From Thalassocella blandensis (GTDB lineage Bacteria; Pseudomonadota; Gammaproteobacteria; Pseudomonadales; Cellvibrionaceae), in the NCBI GenBank assembly GCA_902141825.1, contig CABFPG010000003.1, forward strand, positions 310,001 through 374,000: a stretch of DNA of 64,000 nucleotides. Direction: 5' to 3'. Made by a program: the position numbers and the translations under genes. Position 1 is the first letter of the stretch; every line of letters begins with the position of its first letter. Shown one piece after another: positions 8,156-18,232 of this stretch. Under the pieces are notes generated by a model that saw only the letters and a program-made list of their open reading frames with translations, did no database searches and was not told the origin of the DNA.

Positions 8156-9064
8156 ATGCATTATCCACGCGATATGATCGGATATGGTAAAACCACTCCC
8201 GCACATCCCTGGCCTGACAAAGCAAAAATAGCCGTACAATTTGTTCTGAATTATGAAGAAGGCGCCGAAAATTGTTTGCTGCACGGCGATGAACATTCCG
8301 AGACCTTTCTGTCTGAAATTATTGGCGCACGTGCTTATCCTGCACGCCATATGAGCATGGAATCACTTTACGAATACGGTTCACGCGCTGGCTTCTGGCG
8401 ATTACATCGCCTGTTTAATCGTTACCAGATCCCAGTCACTGTGTACGGTGTAGCAATGGCTTTAGCCAGAAATCCCGATGCTGTCGCGGCCATGCAGGAA
8501 TCTCACTGGGAAATAGCCAGCCATGCGTATCGCTGGATCGACCATCAGTTTATGGATCAGGAAACGGAGCGGGACCATATTGCCAAAGCTGTCGCACTCC
8601 ACACCGAAATTACGGGAGCGCCACCCCTGGGATGGTATACAGGCCGCGACAGCCCCAACACGCGAGCCCTCATTTTACAGCAGGGGGGCTTTCTTTATGA
8701 CTCAGATAGCTACGCCGATGATTTACCCTACTGGCACTCTTACGAAAATGAAGGCACAACACAACAACATTTGATTATTCCCTACACGCTTGACACCAAC
8801 GATATGCGATTTACCTCAGCCCAAGGCTTCAATAGTGGCGAACAGTTTTATCAGTATTTGCGAGATTGTTTTGATGTGCTTTACGAAGAGGGAGAATACG
8901 CTCCGAAAATGATGAGCGTCGGTTTACACTGCCGCATTATTGGCCGCCCTGCTCGTATACGCGCACTGGAAAATTTTATTCAGCATATACAACAACATCA
9001 GGACGTATGGATTTGCCGACGCGTTGACATTGCTCGTCACTGGCATCAGCACTACAAACCATAA
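8156..9064 (+). CDS. puuE: PuuE-type allantoinase (polysaccharide deacetylase fold)
   Basis: A 302-residue member of the polysaccharide deacetylase-like PuuE family, a metal-independent allantoinase turning allantoin into allantoate. Visible marks are the N-terminal RDMIGYGKTTPAHPWP, FVLNYEEGAE, the arrangement EIASHAYRWIDHQ, GWYTGRDSPNTR and SVGLHCRIIGRPARI near the end, all typical of this family. The length is usual. The ATG at 8156 has GGGAGC six bases upstream. It heads a rightward pair with the cupin gene and is divergent from pucG; its product is the substrate of the allantoate amidohydrolase encoded at 3948-5330. Confidence 0.92.
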   Translation: MHYPRDMIGYGKTTPAHPWPDKAKIAVQFVLNYEEGAENCLLHGDEHSETFLSEIIGARAYPARHMSMESLYEYGSRAGFWRLHRLFNRYQIPVTVYGVAMALARNPDAVAAMQESHWEIASHAYRWIDHQFMDQETERDHIAKAVALHTEITGAPPLGWYTGRDSPNTRALILQQGGFLYDSDSYADDLPYWHSYENEGTTQQHLIIPYTLDTNDMRFTSAQGFNSGEQFYQYLRDCFDVLYEEGEYAPKMMSVGLHCRIIGRPARIRALENFIQHIQQHQDVWICRRVDIARHWHQHYKP

Positions 9065-9072
9065 GACTCACA

Positions 9073-9576
9073 ATGACAAAATTAAACGCGAAAAACATCA
9101 TTCGTCATCTGCAATTAGAAGCGCATGTGGAAGGCGGCTACTACCGACGCACGTTTCAATCAGATCATCGTTCAACCGTTGAAACGGCGCAGGGACAAAG
9201 ATACTGCTCTACATCCATTTATTACATGCTGACGAAAGATTCACCGCTGGGAAAATGGCATTTCAACCATTCGGATATTCTGCATTACTTCCACAGTGGA
9301 AACCCCATTGAGTACTCTCTCATCCTTCCCGACGGCAGCCTGCAAACTTGCATCGTCGGACCGAATATATTGGCAGGGCAACAGTATCAACTAGTAGTGA
9401 AAGGAGGCAGCTGGAAATGCTCTCGCCTGCTCAAAGGTACGCAGGATTATGCGCTTATCAGCGAAGCTGTGAGCCCCGGCTTCGACTATTCTGACATGCG
9501 CATGGCCAACGTGGAGCAAATGAGTCGACAATTCCCGCAGCATGCAGAATTTATCAAGCAAGCTCAAAAGCCCTAG
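9073..9576 (+). CDS. DUF985 (cupin_5) family protein
   Basis: A 167-residue single-domain cupin of the DUF985 family: HLQLEAHVEGGYYRRTF, STSIYYMLTKDSPLGKWHF, EYSLILPDGS, and the end motif VSPGFDYSDMRMAN are family signatures. Members have a double-stranded beta-helix and no settled enzymatic function. It begins eight bases after the allantoinase stop and is surely co-transcribed with it, so it probably has a role in purine or ureide breakdown, for example acting on an unstable intermediate; this is inference from position. Confidence 0.85.
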   Translation: MTKLNAKNIIRHLQLEAHVEGGYYRRTFQSDHRSTVETAQGQRYCSTSIYYMLTKDSPLGKWHFNHSDILHYFHSGNPIEYSLILPDGSLQTCIVGPNILAGQQYQLVVKGGSWKCSRLLKGTQDYALISEAVSPGFDYSDMRMANVEQMSRQFPQHAEFIKQAQKP

Positions 9577-9669
9577 CATGCAAAAAAACGGAAGCAACTG
9601 AGCGCTGCTCGCTCCGTGCTACCAGTACCAAATCAGATCAAACGAGTGTCGATAGCGTATACAGATGAC

Positions 9670-9718
9670 TCACCTCGATAAGTCTGGGTACGAACCAAAG
9701 TGCAGCTTAGCGAGGTGA
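9670..9718 (-). terminator. Long hairpin just past the dcd stop codon
   Basis: On the minus strand, 12 bases after dcd, an 8-bp perfect stem (TCACCTCG with CGAGGTGA) is extended by one mismatch and four more pairs (CTTA/TAAG type) around a 23-base loop containing a small TGG/CCA inner stem. A T6 run precedes it rather than follows it, so it is not a standard intrinsic terminator in the dcd direction. It probably ends or stabilises the dcd mRNA. Confidence 0.45.
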
Positions 9719-9730
9719 AAAAAGCAACCA

Positions 9731-10300
9731 TCAGGTTTTGGGCAAGGTGACTCCGCGCTGTCCCTGATACTTTCCACCTCGATCACGATAAGATGTTTCG
9801 CACACCTCGTCGCTTTCAAAGAACAACATTTGAGCCACGCCTTCATTGGCATAAATTTTTGCGGGCAATGGCGTTGTATTGGAAAACTCCAGCGTTACAT
9901 GTCCTTCCCATTCGGGTTCCAGTGGCGTTACGTTGACAATAATCCCACAGCGCGCATAGGTTGATTTCCCCAGGCAAACGGTGAGAATACTGCGAGGAAT
10001 ACGAAAGTATTCAACGGTGCGAGCCAAGGCAAATGAATTGGGAGGGATGATGCACACGTCGCTTTGGATGTCGACAAAACTGTCATCATCAAAATTTTTC
10101 GGGTCAACAATTGCCGAGTGTACATTGGTAAAAATTTTAAATTCATCGGCACAACGGACATCATATCCATAGCTTGATGTGCCATAGGAAATTAGACGTT
10201 GGTCATTGCTATCGTATCGCACCTGACCGGCCTCGAAGGGTTCAATCATCCCTTCATTTTCCGCCATACGTTTAATCCATTTATCCGATTTAATACTCAT
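9731..10300 (-). CDS. dcd: dCTP deaminase
   Basis: A 189-residue (including initiator) enzyme deaminating dCTP to dUTP for thymidylate synthesis. The family landmarks are all present: MSIKSDKWI at the start, [63 protein letters not shown] in pieces, and the C-terminal [15 protein letters not shown]. The start is ATG at 10300, giving the usual family length; a GTG two codons upstream is less likely. The enzyme is typically a homotrimer. Its neighbourhood with mrp and metG a few kb away is as in Pseudomonas. Confidence 0.96.
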   Translation of the reverse strand: MSIKSDKWIKRMAENEGMIEPFEAGQVRYDSNDQRLISYGTSSYGYDVRCADEFKIFTNVHSAIVDPKNFDDDSFVDIQSDVCIIPPNSFALARTVEYFRIPRSILTVCLGKSTYARCGIIVNVTPLEPEWEGHVTLEFSNTTPLPAKIYANEGVAQMLFFESDEVCETSYRDRGGKYQGQRGVTLPKT

Positions 10301-10945
10301 AAGCACATTACCTATCGCTTGCTGCTGGCTGCCTGTTACACAATTTTCAGTGCCGATCCGGTCATTACTGACGTTCCAGTGTATCCACAGATGAATACTC
10401 CCATTTGCTTACTGCACAAACAGATCATGCACAAAACATGATGCCACGCCACCTTCAGCAACGGGAAATGTAAGAACGGGATTAAGAATGCACAGCGTGA
10501 CTGTTTCGGGACGGAGATGGTACGCAAGTTACATTAAAATGTCAGCAGGAGGATGCAAGAAAGCAGCAATGGCCGGAATCCCTATGAACTTTGCCGCCTC
10601 CGGCGCACTACGCCGCTATATGCGTCACATGCCACTATGACCGCGCGCGATCGGACCGCCTTGCATGGCCATTAAACAACCAAACAAAGTGTGCAAAATG
10701 GGTTATTGAGTACTTAAAACGCCAATGTAATCACATTACAGTAGAAACAACGATAGCGTCAGCAAAACAAATCGCATAAGCTAAGCTGAAATAATTATGA
10801 AATAGCGTTGGTCACACACCTCAAAGGTATCACTTTGAGCAATTAAAACACGGATTCAAGCCTCTATTAAGCGAGGTCAATGAAGTTATTTCGAATATAT
10901 ATACACGCTTAGAATATCGAATTCACAACTCAATTGATTTTGCTT
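10301..10945. other. Intergenic region between dcd and methyltransferase gene
   Basis: About 645 bases without a convincing gene; short open frames (for example 10591-10779) have no Shine-Dalgarno and no recognisable protein character. The second half is AT-rich. The dcd promoter and that of the rightward methyltransferase gene should both be here; I see no clear sigma-70 pair. Confidence 0.6.
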
Positions 10946-11608
10946 ATGAAATTCGCAATAAAAACAAACGTTAAGCGCTTATTTCCTCAGGTTGCACTGC
11001 AGTGGCGCGCATATCACAGACTCATTCGCAATCCTGACTCCTATCTGTATTTGTCCGGCTGGATGGATTCGCTGCATAAAGGCAAACCCATGGACCATGC
11101 CGGAAACCTGATTCCCTGGCTCAATTTTGGCTTTGTTAATTTTTTAAATGATCGATTACAAAAAGACCTGACGCTGTTTGAATTTGGCAGTGGTTTTTCT
11201 ACCCATTACTACGCTGCACGCGTGCTGCAAGTGACTTCAGTTGAACATGAAAAGTGCTGGTACGATCACGTCAATAAAGATATGCCGGCAAATGTGACCT
11301 TGCTTTATCGTGCACTTGATAAAAATGGTGACTACTGCCAAAGCATTCACCATGTGAAGCAGTCTTATGATCTGGTGATGGTTGATGGGCGAGACAGAGT
11401 CAATTGCCTTAAACAATCCGTGAATGCCCTTACCCCGCGCGGCGTGGTGCTCTTGGATGATTCACAACGGGATAAATATCAAGAGGGAATTACCTTCATG
11501 CAACAGCAAGGTTTTCGCATACTGCATTTTGAAGGCATGAAACCCAAAGGTACCGGAATGAGTCGCACGACAGTTTTCTATCGAAAAGAAAATTGTTTGG
11601 GGATATAA
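10946..11608 (+). CDS. SAM-dependent methyltransferase-like protein
   Basis: A 220-residue protein with a class I methyltransferase Rossmann core: LFEFGSGFSTHYYAARV is motif I, VTSVEHEKCWYDHV the acidic loop binding the SAM ribose, YDLVMVDGRDRVNC motif IV, and PRGVVLLDDSQRDKY follows. The N-terminal 65 residues (RLIRNPDSYLYLSGWMDSLHKG) resemble proteins found in surface polysaccharide or FkbM-like methyltransferase loci. ATG at 10946 is preferred over a TTG four codons upstream. No sugar genes are nearby, so the substrate is unknown. It is a single-gene unit flanked by long spacers. Confidence 0.7.
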   Translation: MKFAIKTNVKRLFPQVALQWRAYHRLIRNPDSYLYLSGWMDSLHKGKPMDHAGNLIPWLNFGFVNFLNDRLQKDLTLFEFGSGFSTHYYAARVLQVTSVEHEKCWYDHVNKDMPANVTLLYRALDKNGDYCQSIHHVKQSYDLVMVDGRDRVNCLKQSVNALTPRGVVLLDDSQRDKYQEGITFMQQQGFRILHFEGMKPKGTGMSRTTVFYRKENCLGI

Positions 11609-11755
11609 CCTTGCCATACTGACACAGTACAGGGTTGAAATCTGAAACCGGTTTAAGGGTTTTCTGTTAAAAGCTTTCGCTTAAAGTCTTTCATTGACGC
11701 GCGCGATACTACAGTTTATCGCTAACAAAAATTTGAATGACGATGAGTTAACTTA

Positions 11756-11810
11756 GCGGAAATCTTACCTAGTTGTATTTACAGCTATATTTACACAACA
11801 AAATTTCCGC
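11756..11810. repeat. Nested inverted repeat between two convergent genes
   Basis: GCGGAAAT (11756-11763) pairs with ATTTCCGC (11803-11810), and inside the loop GTTGT pairs with ACAAC. The element lies between the convergent methyltransferase gene and the DUF2007 gene. It could be a shared transcription end, though no T-run follows. Confidence 0.5.
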
Positions 11811-11855
11811 CATTTGATTCACGAGATTTAGAGCGCGGGGTTCGAAGTGCGACGA

Positions 11856-12074
11856 TCAGGCGCGTTGCGCTTCGTCCCACTGTTCCACCACTTTTTTCGC
11901 CGCATCATAATCCGCTTCATCGACCAGAACGCGGATCAAATCGATGGCCTGTAACATTCCCATCCCACCCTGCAAATATTCGCCATCTATGCGCGCTGTC
12001 AATCCGGCATGCGCTAACTGGTCCAGCACCAGTTGTGCTTCAATCATATTCTGAGCTTGATAAACAAGTTTCAT
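11856..12074 (-). CDS. DUF2007 family protein
   Basis: A 72-residue cytosolic protein. MKLVYQAQNMIEAQLVLDQL, AGLTARIDGEYLQGG and RVLVDEADYDAAKKVVEQW make the ferredoxin-like beta-alpha-beta pattern of DUF2007 (putative signal-transducing protein). The ATG at 12074 gives the usual length; in-frame codons further up (12080, 12122) are less consistent with the family start. It lies 153 bases downstream of mrp on the same strand. Function is unknown for the family; PII-like folds have been suggested. Confidence 0.8.
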   Translation of the reverse strand: MKLVYQAQNMIEAQLVLDQLAHAGLTARIDGEYLQGGMGMLQAIDLIRVLVDEADYDAAKKVVEQWDEAQRA

Positions 12075-12227
12075 GGTCATTCCCGGGATTAATTCAACAA
12101 ATTTTGGATATGTTTTTATCACCTGCTTTGACCATTAAGTCTCGCGCAAATTCCTTCTCAATGCAGTGCTGGTTTTTCACACTAGCACTCATGACTTAAG
12201 CGCACAGAAGAAGTGGCAAATAAACCG

Positions 12228-13289
12228 TCAGTCATCCGCAATTTCAATTGTCGGGCCACTTGGACCTGTCATCGCTCTCTGCCAAATATCCGCGGCAATC
12301 ACCGTTGCAATCTGGCGGTACTGCAAACTTTCAGCACACAAAGGATCAGCGGCAACCGTGGGTTTTCCACTTTCCGCCTGCTCACGAATAGCAAGTTTTA
12401 AAGGCAAGCGCCCCAACACCTGCGACGCAAATTCCTCGGCAAGCTTTGCACCGCCATGCTCACCAAATATGGCTTCTTCATGCCCACACTGAGAACACAC
12501 GTGGGTCGCCATATTCTCCACAATCCCTACCACAGGAATATTGACCTTGCGAAACATTTCAATCCCTTTCTTGGCATCGAGTAAGGCAATGTCCTGCGGC
12601 GTGGTCACAATAACCGATGAAGACACAGGAACGGACTGCGACAGAGTCAACTGAATATCCCCCGTACCCGGCGGCATATCGACAATTAGGTAATCGACAT
12701 TATCCCATTGAGTCTGCGTTAAAAGTTGCTGCAAGGCTCCGCTAACCATGGGACCACGCCAGATCATTGGTGTTTTCTCTGTCACCAGCGACCCCATCGA
12801 TACCAACTGCAGACCCAGTGCATTCAGCGGCACTATTTTATTTTGTGGTAAAACTTCCGGGCGAAGATTTGGTACCCCCAGCATTTGCGGCTGACTAGGA
12901 CCGTAGATGTCTGCATCCAGGACACCCACGGTTGCCCCTTCATAAGCGAGAGCTAATGCAATATTTGCAGCCGTAGTCGACTTTCCCACGCCGCCTTTAC
13001 CAGAGGCGACTGCAATAATATTTTTAACACCAGGTATCAATTGTTTGATATTCCCTGGCGTCACCGAGGGTATTCGCTGCTCAACCCGAAGATCACAGAC
13101 AATATTCTGTTGCTCCAGCGCACTGCGAATTTCGCTTTCCACCGACGCTTTTACTTGTGCAATGGGATACCCCACATCTATAACAAGTGTGTTCCCTTCC
13201 TGTCTGGCAATGTCAGCCACCGTGAGAGACATATTGGGAACAGGGATGGTCGCAAGAACAGGAATAATCGATGCATCCAATACACTCAT
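12228..13289 (-). CDS. mrp: Mrp/ApbC-type iron-sulfur cluster carrier ATPase
   Basis: A 353-residue P-loop protein that binds and transfers 4Fe-4S clusters to apoproteins in the cytosol. Order: a MIP18/DUF59-like domain (about 1-80), then the ATPase with deviant Walker A GKGGVGKST, DADIYGPSQP, DMPPGTGDIQLTLSQ, and the cluster-binding CSQC. The ATG at 13289 overlaps the TGA of the upstream SEC-C gene as ATGA, which both fixes the start and shows translational coupling. The C-terminal tail (TGPSGPTIEIADD) is short and acidic. Mrp divergent from metG is the gammaproteobacterial arrangement. Confidence 0.95.
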   Translation of the reverse strand: MSVLDASIIPVLATIPVPNMSLTVADIARQEGNTLVIDVGYPIAQVKASVESEIRSALEQQNIVCDLRVEQRIPSVTPGNIKQLIPGVKNIIAVASGKGGVGKSTTAANIALALAYEGATVGVLDADIYGPSQPQMLGVPNLRPEVLPQNKIVPLNALGLQLVSMGSLVTEKTPMIWRGPMVSGALQQLLTQTQWDNVDYLIVDMPPGTGDIQLTLSQSVPVSSSVIVTTPQDIALLDAKKGIEMFRKVNIPVVGIVENMATHVCSQCGHEEAIFGEHGGAKLAEEFASQVLGRLPLKLAIREQAESGKPTVAADPLCAESLQYRQIATVIAADIWQRAMTGPSGPTIEIADD

Positions 13290-15178
13290 GACTTTCGCTC
13301 CATCTGTTTTTTCAACCACTCTATACAGCCGGGTGTCGCTGCCCATACATGCCGCATGGTGTCGCGATACAACCAGGCCTGGTCATCGCCACCAACTTGT
13401 ATGCCGTAATCACTCATAACAGGTTTTTTCACTTTTTTCTTAATCAGATAGGAAGCCACTTTGGGCATTTTTTTCATGGCACACTCTAACATTTTTTGAG
13501 CCATTACGAGGTTGCCAGCACGATAATACATTAAGACCGAACCATAGAGCGTATCCGGGGAAACATCATCCGCATACTGCTTGGCCAACGCCAGGCCCTT
13601 ATCATCCAAGCCCTGTTCAACATAATAATTCATTAAGAAATTGCGGAAACCATGATTATCGTGGGGATTCAGGGCGATATATTCTTCAGCGCACAGAATC
13701 GCTTCCTGATCTTCGTCTTTCACCGTGAAGATATTAATTAAGTGATTAATCACTTGTAATAAAGGACGGTTCTCCACAAGTACCCACGGCAATGTTGTGG
13801 CTGATTTTAAGCCTGCCTGTTTACTCAGCCCTACCCCGCGTTCAGCAATTAACTGGCTGATTTCCAGGGTATCAATCGGTGAACTGGCATAGGGAGAGTT
13901 GCAAATGAGATCGAGTAAATCGGCCAGGATTTCAATACTGTCAAATGATTCTGGATGCTGCTCCAGAAAAATAATCCATGCCGAATCAGCCTGCCATACG
14001 ATGGACTCCTCATCAAACTGATGCACCAGCGGATTTATCTCCTGCCAATCCTCTTCCAATCGTTCAATGTTTTTCGGTGGCTGTAGAATTGCCGCATTGG
14101 CCATAATCGGGTCAGAGGTGTCCGCGTGGGTATATTTCACCTGATAGCTCGGCAGTTCACGCCCCATGTGGGCTTTAAAAGCACGCGTAATGCGATTGAG
14201 CGGATCACCCTCACTGCCGGCATCCATAGACCCCAGCATCATCGCCCCCAACGCAGCGGTAGGGTTGGTCTGCGCTTCTTTTAACGTCTGAATAAGCTCG
14301 GGAAACTCCTCTTCACGCTTGCGAAAGGAGTGCAGCCAAAAGGTGGCTCGCTGTTTTGCCTGATCGATGTCATGACTGCTGATCAGCAGCACCAACTCGA
14401 GCAGGCAGTGTGAAGGGTTCGCCGGATCAGCCCGCATCGCCTGCGCCAAAGCGTCACGTGACGATTCTATGTCGCCACGGTCCTGATAATAACTTGCCAG
14501 GCGCTGCCAGGCTTCAGCACGAATAACATTATCGTCATGTGCAACCATCCGCATCAGAAAATCTATTTTTTTACGATCTGAAGCGTAATGTTCATCGCAC
14601 AAATCACAGTACAGATCCAGAACACCGGAATGTCGAAAGCTCAAACTATCCGCCGCACCCGCCAAATAAGCCGACAGCATTTTGATTCCGTTACCCGGTT
14701 TACCATCTTGTGCGACTACATCAGCCACAATCGCTGCAGCTTCGAGTGGAATCAGTTGTTCCGAACCCCACTGAAGCAGCGTTTTATAGGGAACCTGACG
14801 AGCAATAAAAGGCCAGAAAAAGTCGGAGGGCGGCTGCTCCGCCAAGTCTATGCCCATACAACAATTGGCATAACTCAAGCCTGAGCCACACAGGCAAGCT
14901 TCACTTGCTTTCGGAAGCGGCACTACATCAGGCTTAAACCCATTACGCGGCAGAGGAGCGACATTCCACAAACTGACAAAGATCCAAAAGAAGCACTTCT
15001 GGCGATGCTCGGGGTCCGCATCCATAAACATATCGCAACCTGTATGGGCAACAAATCGCATCATGTTGTCAATAAACTGTGAAAACTCTACCCCTTCCAA
15101 AACCTGGCGGGTAGCGGCTTGCATAAGCAAATCCATTTGTTGCTGGGGAACCTCATCATGGTGATCGTGATATGGCAT
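13286..15178 (-). CDS. SEC-C motif and TPR-like repeat protein
   Basis: A 630-residue cytosolic protein. Near residues 95-112 it has a SEC-C zinc motif (ACLCGSGLSYANCCMG), as in the SecA tail. Downstream are helical repeats of TPR type, for example VIRAEAWQRLASYYQDRGD followed by DALAQAMRADPAN, and AILCAEEYIALNPHDN. ATG at 15178 is chosen; an upstream TTG is weak. It overlaps mrp by four bases, so the two are one transcript. SEC-C domains often serve SecB or nucleic acid contact; a role in protein handling is inference. The N-terminal His-rich start (MPYHDHHDE) is unusual. Confidence 0.7.
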   Translation of the reverse strand: MPYHDHHDEVPQQQMDLLMQAATRQVLEGVEFSQFIDNMMRFVAHTGCDMFMDADPEHRQKCFFWIFVSLWNVAPLPRNGFKPDVVPLPKASEACLCGSGLSYANCCMGIDLAEQPPSDFFWPFIARQVPYKTLLQWGSEQLIPLEAAAIVADVVAQDGKPGNGIKMLSAYLAGAADSLSFRHSGVLDLYCDLCDEHYASDRKKIDFLMRMVAHDDNVIRAEAWQRLASYYQDRGDIESSRDALAQAMRADPANPSHCLLELVLLISSHDIDQAKQRATFWLHSFRKREEEFPELIQTLKEAQTNPTAALGAMMLGSMDAGSEGDPLNRITRAFKAHMGRELPSYQVKYTHADTSDPIMANAAILQPPKNIERLEEDWQEINPLVHQFDEESIVWQADSAWIIFLEQHPESFDSIEILADLLDLICNSPYASSPIDTLEISQLIAERGVGLSKQAGLKSATTLPWVLVENRPLLQVINHLINIFTVKDEDQEAILCAEEYIALNPHDNHGFRNFLMNYYVEQGLDDKGLALAKQYADDVSPDTLYGSVLMYYRAGNLVMAQKMLECAMKKMPKVASYLIKKKVKKPVMSDYGIQVGGDDQAWLYRDTMRHVWAATPGCIEWLKKQMERKS

Positions 15179-15574
15179 GTTGTATCGGCCGACTCTCAAA
15201 AATGTAATTCCGCAGCTTACTCCCTCAATTAGGGAATGGCCACCATCCCAAGATGCTATTTTTTCTGAGCTTTGCTAGGCTTCGCCGGGACTTTCCGCCG
15301 ATATCCTCCGAAATTTGCGGGTCAAAACGGACAAGTTTTTCACCCCCCAAAAAGCGGCGCGAAACAGGCGAAAGCGCTGGGAGAGTGCCAGTCCTGTCCA
15401 GGCAGAAGAGAAACTTGTTGCGCATTCGACTAAACCGCCATATTCAAGAAGAAAAAAGCAACAAATAATGCTATAGTGCGGCGCCATTTTTTTGGCCCCT
15501 GTCGGCCACAAAACTGGCGTGTAAGCGCTACAAATTCCGTACTTTCGATTAATTTGCAAACAAAAAGACCACGA
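15179..15574. other. Divergent region between SEC-C/mrp and metG
   Basis: 396 bases. It is GC-richer than other spacers and contains many short inverted segments (for example GGCGAAAGCGCTGG, and TTTTTTTGGCC paired loosely with GGCCAC). An extended -10 promoter for metG is listed separately. No gene seen. Confidence 0.6.
15469..15477 (+). promoter_or_regulatory. Extended -10 promoter candidate for metG
   Basis: TGCTATAGT fits the extended -10 form (TGnTATAAT with one mismatch). No good -35 box lies 17 bases upstream, which extended -10 promoters tolerate. A leader of about 90 bases would precede the metG start. Confidence 0.45.
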
Positions 15575-17626
15575 ATGACTGACACAACGACGCAACGCAA
15601 GATTCTGGTGACCAGCGCCCTGCCCTATGCCAATGGCGCAATCCATTTAGGCCACATGGTAGAGCATATACAAACTGATATTTGGGTACGCTTTCAAAAG
15701 CAGCGTGGTCACGAATGTATTTACGTTTGTGCCGACGATGCTCATGGCACCGCCATCATGCTGCGCGCTGAACAACTCGGCGTCAGCGCCGAAGAGCAGA
15801 TTGCAGCCGTTAATCGTGATCATCAAGCAGATTTTAAAGACTTTCTGATCGAGTACGACAATTACCACTCCACCCACTCCAGTGAAAACCAGGCGCTTTC
15901 CAGCAGCATCTATCTAGCACTGAAAGAAGGTGGAAAAATTGCCGAACGCAATATCACGCAGGCCTTCGATCCTGAGAAACAACTGTTTCTGGCAGATCGC
16001 TACGTCAAAGGAAGCTGCCCGAAATGTAAAGCAGAAGATCAATATGGTGATAACTGCGAAGTGTGCAGCGCAACTTACACGCCCATGGATTTAATCAATC
16101 CTAAATCCGTAATTTCTGGTGCAACGCCCATAGCGAAAGAGTCCAAGCACCTGTTTTTTAAATTACCCGAATTTACTGAATTTTTACGCGAGTGGACACG
16201 GGCTGGCCATTTGCAGCCAGAAGTGGCTAATAAATTAGCCGAATGGCTGGATGCGGGCTTACAGGAGTGGGATATCTCGCGTGACGCCCCCTATTTTGGA
16301 TTTGAAATTCCCGGCGAAAAAGACAAGTATTTTTACGTCTGGCTGGATGCGCCAATCGGCTACATGGCCAGTTTCAAACATCTGTGTGATCGCCGCGATG
16401 ACCTCGACTTTGATGCTTACTGGGGAAAAGACTCCAGCCATGAGTTGTATCACTTTATCGGCAAAGACATCGTCAACTTCCATGCACTGTTCTGGCCTGC
16501 GATGCTAAGCGAAGCCGGTTATCGCACACCGACTAAAGTGTGCGTGCATGGTTTTTTGACCGTAGACGGTAAAAAAATGTCCAAATCTCGCGGTACATTC
16601 GTCAATGCACGAACTTATCTTGAGCACTTGGACCCAGAGTATTTGCGCTATTACTTTGCTACCAAGCTGACGGGCAGCGTGGATGATCTTGATTTAAATA
16701 CCGAAGACTTTGTACAGCGAGTAAATTCCGATCTGGTTGGTAAATTGGTGAACCTGGCGAGTCGTACTGCCGGCTTCGTCAAAAAAGCAGGCGGCACTTT
16801 ATCGGCCAATATTGCGGACGCTGAATTGTGGCAAAAATTCGTTGACGCCAACACTCTGATTGCAGAGCTGTACGAAGCGCGTGAATACAGCAAAGCCATG
16901 CGTGAAGTAATGGCCCTGGCAGATGCCGCAAACGAATACATCGCCGCACAGGCGCCTTGGAGTCTTGCCAAAGAAGAAGGAAATGAGCAGAAAGTATTGG
17001 ACATCTGTTCACTGGGCATTAACTGCTTCCGCGTGCTCATGACCTACCTGAAACCGGTACTGCCAAAAACCGCTGCGGCCGCTGAAGCCTTCCTCAATAT
17101 TGAATTGAACTGGCCGCAATCATTTGAGTTTCTCGGTGAGCATCACATTAATAAATTCAAAGCCTTAATGACGCGTATCGAAGGCGAAAAGGTACAAGCC
17201 ATGATTGAAGCCAGCAAAGAAGAAGCTGCAGCACATTCCAAAACCACAGAAGCAAACGAGGCATCAGCTGACTCCTGGCTAGCCAAAGAACCCGTGGCTG
17301 AGGAAATAGAATTCAATGACTTTGCCAAGGTCGATTTGCGTGTTGCTTTAATTGCCAATGCAGAGCATGTCGAAGGGGCTGATAAGCTATTGCGTTTAAC
17401 ACTTGATCTCGGAGGTGAAACACGAAATGTTTTTGCCGGAATTAAAAATGCTTATAAGCCGGAAGATCTTATTGGCAAACACACCGTCATGGTCGCAAAT
17501 TTAAAACCACGTAAAATGAAATTCGGCATGTCCGAAGGCATGGTACTGGCGGCCGGTCCCGGTAAAAAGGATATTTACATCCTCGAACCCAATGAAGGCG
17601 CACAGCCTGGCATGCGAGTCATGTAA
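15575..17626 (+). CDS. metG: Methionyl-tRNA synthetase
   Basis: A 683-residue class I aminoacyl-tRNA synthetase charging tRNA-Met in the cytosol. The N-terminal catalytic domain has [13 protein letters not shown] (HIGH-type motif), a zinc knuckle with Cys148, Cys151, Cys161 and Cys164, and the KMSKS loop at residues 334-338. An anticodon-binding helical domain follows (about 390-540), then an Ala/Glu-rich linker and a C-terminal EMAP-like tRNA-binding domain (about 580-683; [30 protein letters not shown]). The ATG at 15575 gives the family start [18 protein letters not shown]; frames open further upstream but are leader. rnfA follows 18 bases later. Confidence 0.97.
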   Translation: MTDTTTQRKILVTSALPYANGAIHLGHMVEHIQTDIWVRFQKQRGHECIYVCADDAHGTAIMLRAEQLGVSAEEQIAAVNRDHQADFKDFLIEYDNYHSTHSSENQALSSSIYLALKEGGKIAERNITQAFDPEKQLFLADRYVKGSCPKCKAEDQYGDNCEVCSATYTPMDLINPKSVISGATPIAKESKHLFFKLPEFTEFLREWTRAGHLQPEVANKLAEWLDAGLQEWDISRDAPYFGFEIPGEKDKYFYVWLDAPIGYMASFKHLCDRRDDLDFDAYWGKDSSHELYHFIGKDIVNFHALFWPAMLSEAGYRTPTKVCVHGFLTVDGKKMSKSRGTFVNARTYLEHLDPEYLRYYFATKLTGSVDDLDLNTEDFVQRVNSDLVGKLVNLASRTAGFVKKAGGTLSANIADAELWQKFVDANTLIAELYEAREYSKAMREVMALADAANEYIAAQAPWSLAKEEGNEQKVLDICSLGINCFRVLMTYLKPVLPKTAAAAEAFLNIELNWPQSFEFLGEHHINKFKALMTRIEGEKVQAMIEASKEEAAAHSKTTEANEASADSWLAKEPVAEEIEFNDFAKVDLRVALIANAEHVEGADKLLRLTLDLGGETRNVFAGIKNAYKPEDLIGKHTVMVANLKPRKMKFGMSEGMVLAAGPGKKDIYILEPNEGAQPGMRVM

Positions 17627-17644
17627 TTTAGGCAGAGCAGACTT

Positions 17645-18220
17645 ATGAGTGATTTTGCCATCATATTGTTAAGCACCGTCCTGGTGAATAACTTTGTTCT
17701 GGTTCAGTTTCTTGGACTGTGCCCATTTATGGGTGTGTCCAACAAACTGGAAACTGCGATCGGCATGAGTTCGGCCACCACGTTTGTGTTAACCCTGGCA
17801 TCCATTTGCAGTTACATGGTGCATGCCTGGATTTTGGAACCTCTGGGACTGACCTACTTAAAAACAATATCTTTTATTCTGGTCATTGCTGCTGTAGTGC
17901 AATTTGCCAAAATGTTTATCGAAAAGACCAGCCCACTGCTCTATCGTGTGCTCGGTGTCTTTTTGCCGTTAATTACGACCAACTGCGCAGTACTCGGTGT
18001 CGCGCTGCAAAACACCAACAAAGTACATAATTTTTATGAATCCGCGATTTATGGCTTTGGTGCAGCCGTTGGTTTTTCTCTGGTACTTATTCTGTTTGCC
18101 GCGATGCGTGAACGTCTCGCCGTCGCAGATGTACCCGTCCCGTTTAAAGGCGCTGCTATCGGCATGATTACCGCGGGATTGATGTCTCTCGCGTTCATGG
18201 GTTTTGCCGGCCTCGTATAA
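17645..18220 (+). CDS. rnfA: Rnf/Rsx electron transport complex subunit A
   Basis: 191-residue inner-membrane subunit with six hydrophobic segments. [20 protein letters not shown] and the paired TTNCAVLG are signatures; these Cys residues lie in the halves that bind an intramembrane Fe-S cluster with RnfE. It starts 18 bases after metG and heads rnfABCDGE, which couples electron flow between ferredoxin and NAD(H) to ion movement; in E. coli the set (Rsx) keeps SoxR reduced. Confidence 0.96.
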   Translation: MSDFAIILLSTVLVNNFVLVQFLGLCPFMGVSNKLETAIGMSSATTFVLTLASICSYMVHAWILEPLGLTYLKTISFILVIAAVVQFAKMFIEKTSPLLYRVLGVFLPLITTNCAVLGVALQNTNKVHNFYESAIYGFGAAVGFSLVLILFAAMRERLAVADVPVPFKGAAIGMITAGLMSLAFMGFAGLV

Positions 18221-18232
18221 CAGTTTGTTCTC

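Noticed and set aside
9670-9718. Possible tRNA-like or tRNA gene after dcd
   Set aside because: The 7-8 bp outer stem and a TTCG-like loop recall a tRNA, but the inner part is only about 33 bases and lacks D and anticodon arms.
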